Assembly (NCBI GenBank): GCA_002704185.1
Contig: PAFP01000037.1
Span: 3,359-22,864 of the forward strand
Length of the DNA: 19,506 nucleotides
Reading direction: 5' to 3'
Origin: Candidatus Pelagibacter sp.
GTDB taxonomy: Bacteria > Pseudomonadota > Alphaproteobacteria > Pelagibacterales > Pelagibacteraceae
Shown piece by piece: positions 18,653-19,506 of the stretch. Within the stretch, counting starts at the first letter, position 1. The number at the start of each line of letters is the position of its first letter. The position numbers were made by a program, and so were the translations under genes. The notes under the pieces are model-generated. The model was not told the origin of the DNA. It was given only the letters and a program-made list of their open reading frames with translations, and did not search any database.

Positions 18653-19338
18653 TAATCAGACCATAGCACATATCCATTTCCCCTGACTGTTTGTAAATAA
18701 ATTGGGTTCTTAGGATCTGGTTCGATTTTCTGTCTTAATCTGGTAATTATCACATCAACGGCCCTTTCCTTTTTTAAATTAATAAGGTTTAAGATATCAT
18801 TTCTTTGGAAAACTTTTCCTACAGACAATATCATATTTTCAAGCAACTTTCTTTCTGATGAGTTAATTTTATAAATTTTATTATTATTTTTAATTATCAT
18901 TTTTTTTATATATAGTTTTGTATCTCCAAAATTTATTACTTCATTAATATCTCTTAACTTTTTAATTTTACTTAAAATATTTTTTATTCTTAAAAGTAAT
19001 TCTTTTGGTTCAAATGGTTTCGGAAGATAATCATCAGCCCCAAGTTCTAAACCTTTAATCCTATCGGATGGGTCACCCTTAGCAGTCAATAAAATAATAG
19101 GTTGCTGACTATCTTTTCTAATTTCTTTGGTTAATTCTAAACCATCTTGACCAGGCATCATTATATCTAACACAATTAAGTCAAATTTAAATAAATCCAT
19201 TCTATTTTTTGCCTCTTCTGCATTTTCAGCGGAGGTAACAGTAAATCCATTTTCAATCAAATAGGTTTTTACTAGCTCTTTGATTTTTTCATCATCGTCA
19301 ACTACCAAAATATGTTTCTTGTTTTTTTCAATAGACAT
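18652..19338 (-). CDS. OmpR/PetR-type response regulator
   Basis: A 228-residue two-domain regulator. The receiver domain (about 8-122) has the acidic pocket Asp14-Asp16, phosphoacceptor Asp58 in IVLDIMMPG, Thr/Lys in LLTAKGD (Lys87) and DDYLPKPFEP (102-111). The C-terminal winged-helix DNA-binding domain (about 130-228) shows SSERKLLENMILSVG, a recognition-helix region RAVDVIITRLRQKIE, and the wing TVRGNGYVLW. It is followed with a one-base overlap by its kinase. A MarR-type gene ends 4 nt upstream; a MarR-OmpR pair like this is petP-petR in Rhodobacter, where it lies beside the bc1 genes. Its DNA targets cannot be read here. Confidence 0.95.
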   Translation of the reverse strand: MSIEKNKKHILVVDDDEKIKELVKTYLIENGFTVTSAENAEEAKNRMDLFKFDLIVLDIMMPGQDGLELTKEIRKDSQQPIILLTAKGDPSDRIKGLELGADDYLPKPFEPKELLLRIKNILSKIKKLRDINEVINFGDTKLYIKKMIIKNNNKIYKINSSERKLLENMILSVGKVFQRNDILNLINLKKERAVDVIITRLRQKIEPDPKNPIYLQTVRGNGYVLWSD

Positions 19339-19342
19339 AAGG

Positions 19343-19506
19343 TTATTTAATAATTTTAATTAAAACATTTTTAAAACTCAATACATCCTCAGGGGTAGAA
19401 TTTTTAAAAGCATAAAGTATTCTTTTCTTTTGAGTATCAAATATTTGCTTACTAAGTTCATTTCCTTTATCATCTAGGAATAACAACTTTTCTCTTCCAT
19501 CTTTTT
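19343..19506 (-). CDS. MarR-family transcriptional regulator, C-terminal fragment
   Basis: An open frame runs from the window edge to a stop at 19343, giving 54 residues. The fragment starts with KDGREKLLFLDDKG, which fits the tip of the MarR wing followed by the conserved LTxKG turn. It continues with two helices ending EDVLSFKNVLIKIIK, the usual dimerisation end of the family. The DNA-binding helix would lie outside the window. The stop is 4 nt before the ompR-like start, so they are probably one operon. The match to a PetP-like regulator rests on this short tail and on the neighbour. Confidence 0.65.
   Translation of the reverse strand, partial: KDGREKLLFLDDKGNELSKQIFDTQKKRILYAFKNSTPEDVLSFKNVLIKIIK

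Overview
The window looks like chromosomal DNA from a very AT-rich, streamlined marine alphaproteobacterium, most probably Pelagibacterales (SAR11) or a close relative. The evidence is the strong A/T bias with Lys/Asn/Ile-rich proteins, a CcrM-type GANTC methyltransferase of exactly 358 residues, alphaproteobacterial gene neighbourhoods (trmL-hemF beside petABC; lgt-midA-pgeF; a TPR protein before ispE), and extreme compaction. By my count only about 180 of 19,506 bases lie outside genes, and only three gaps exceed 8 nt (53, 61 and 35 nt). I see no mobile element, CRISPR array, prophage or rRNA gene, and no stretch over 300 bases without a gene. All genes not cut by the window edge appear intact.

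Layout. At 1-798 (+) is the 3' part of a UbiH-type flavin monooxygenase. A minus-strand genome-maintenance operon follows (3183 to 793): family 4 uracil-DNA glycosylase, RNase HII, then CcrM. Starting base-to-base against it on the plus strand (3184-7000) are an exported TPR protein, ispE, tRNA-Gln(TTG) and the CCA-adding enzyme, with the tRNA wedged between the two enzyme genes. Facing these is a minus-strand group trmL-hemF-greA (8748 to 7004). The bc1 operon petA-petB-petC runs rightward at 8802-11399. The right half is one long minus-strand series: (marR-type fragment)-ompR-envZ-lgt-midA-pgeF-prs-rplY-pth-ychF.

The genes are nearly all core housekeeping. They cover quinol oxidation by the bc1 complex with its haem supply (hemF) and a respiratory-complex assembly factor (midA), isoprenoid and PRPP synthesis, tRNA maturation and recycling (cca, trmL, pth), translation (L25, YchF), envelope maturation (lgt, pgeF), and one two-component system. 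I did not find an evident new multi-gene system. The points most worth checking are local: a tRNA that should leave the cca mRNA with a 5-nt leader; an 11-A tract in rnhB that separates a normal-length RNase HII from a hydrophobic tail leading into ccrM; a family 4 UDG without its iron-sulfur cysteines; a zero-base divergent promoter region; and the near absence of Shine-Dalgarno sequences.
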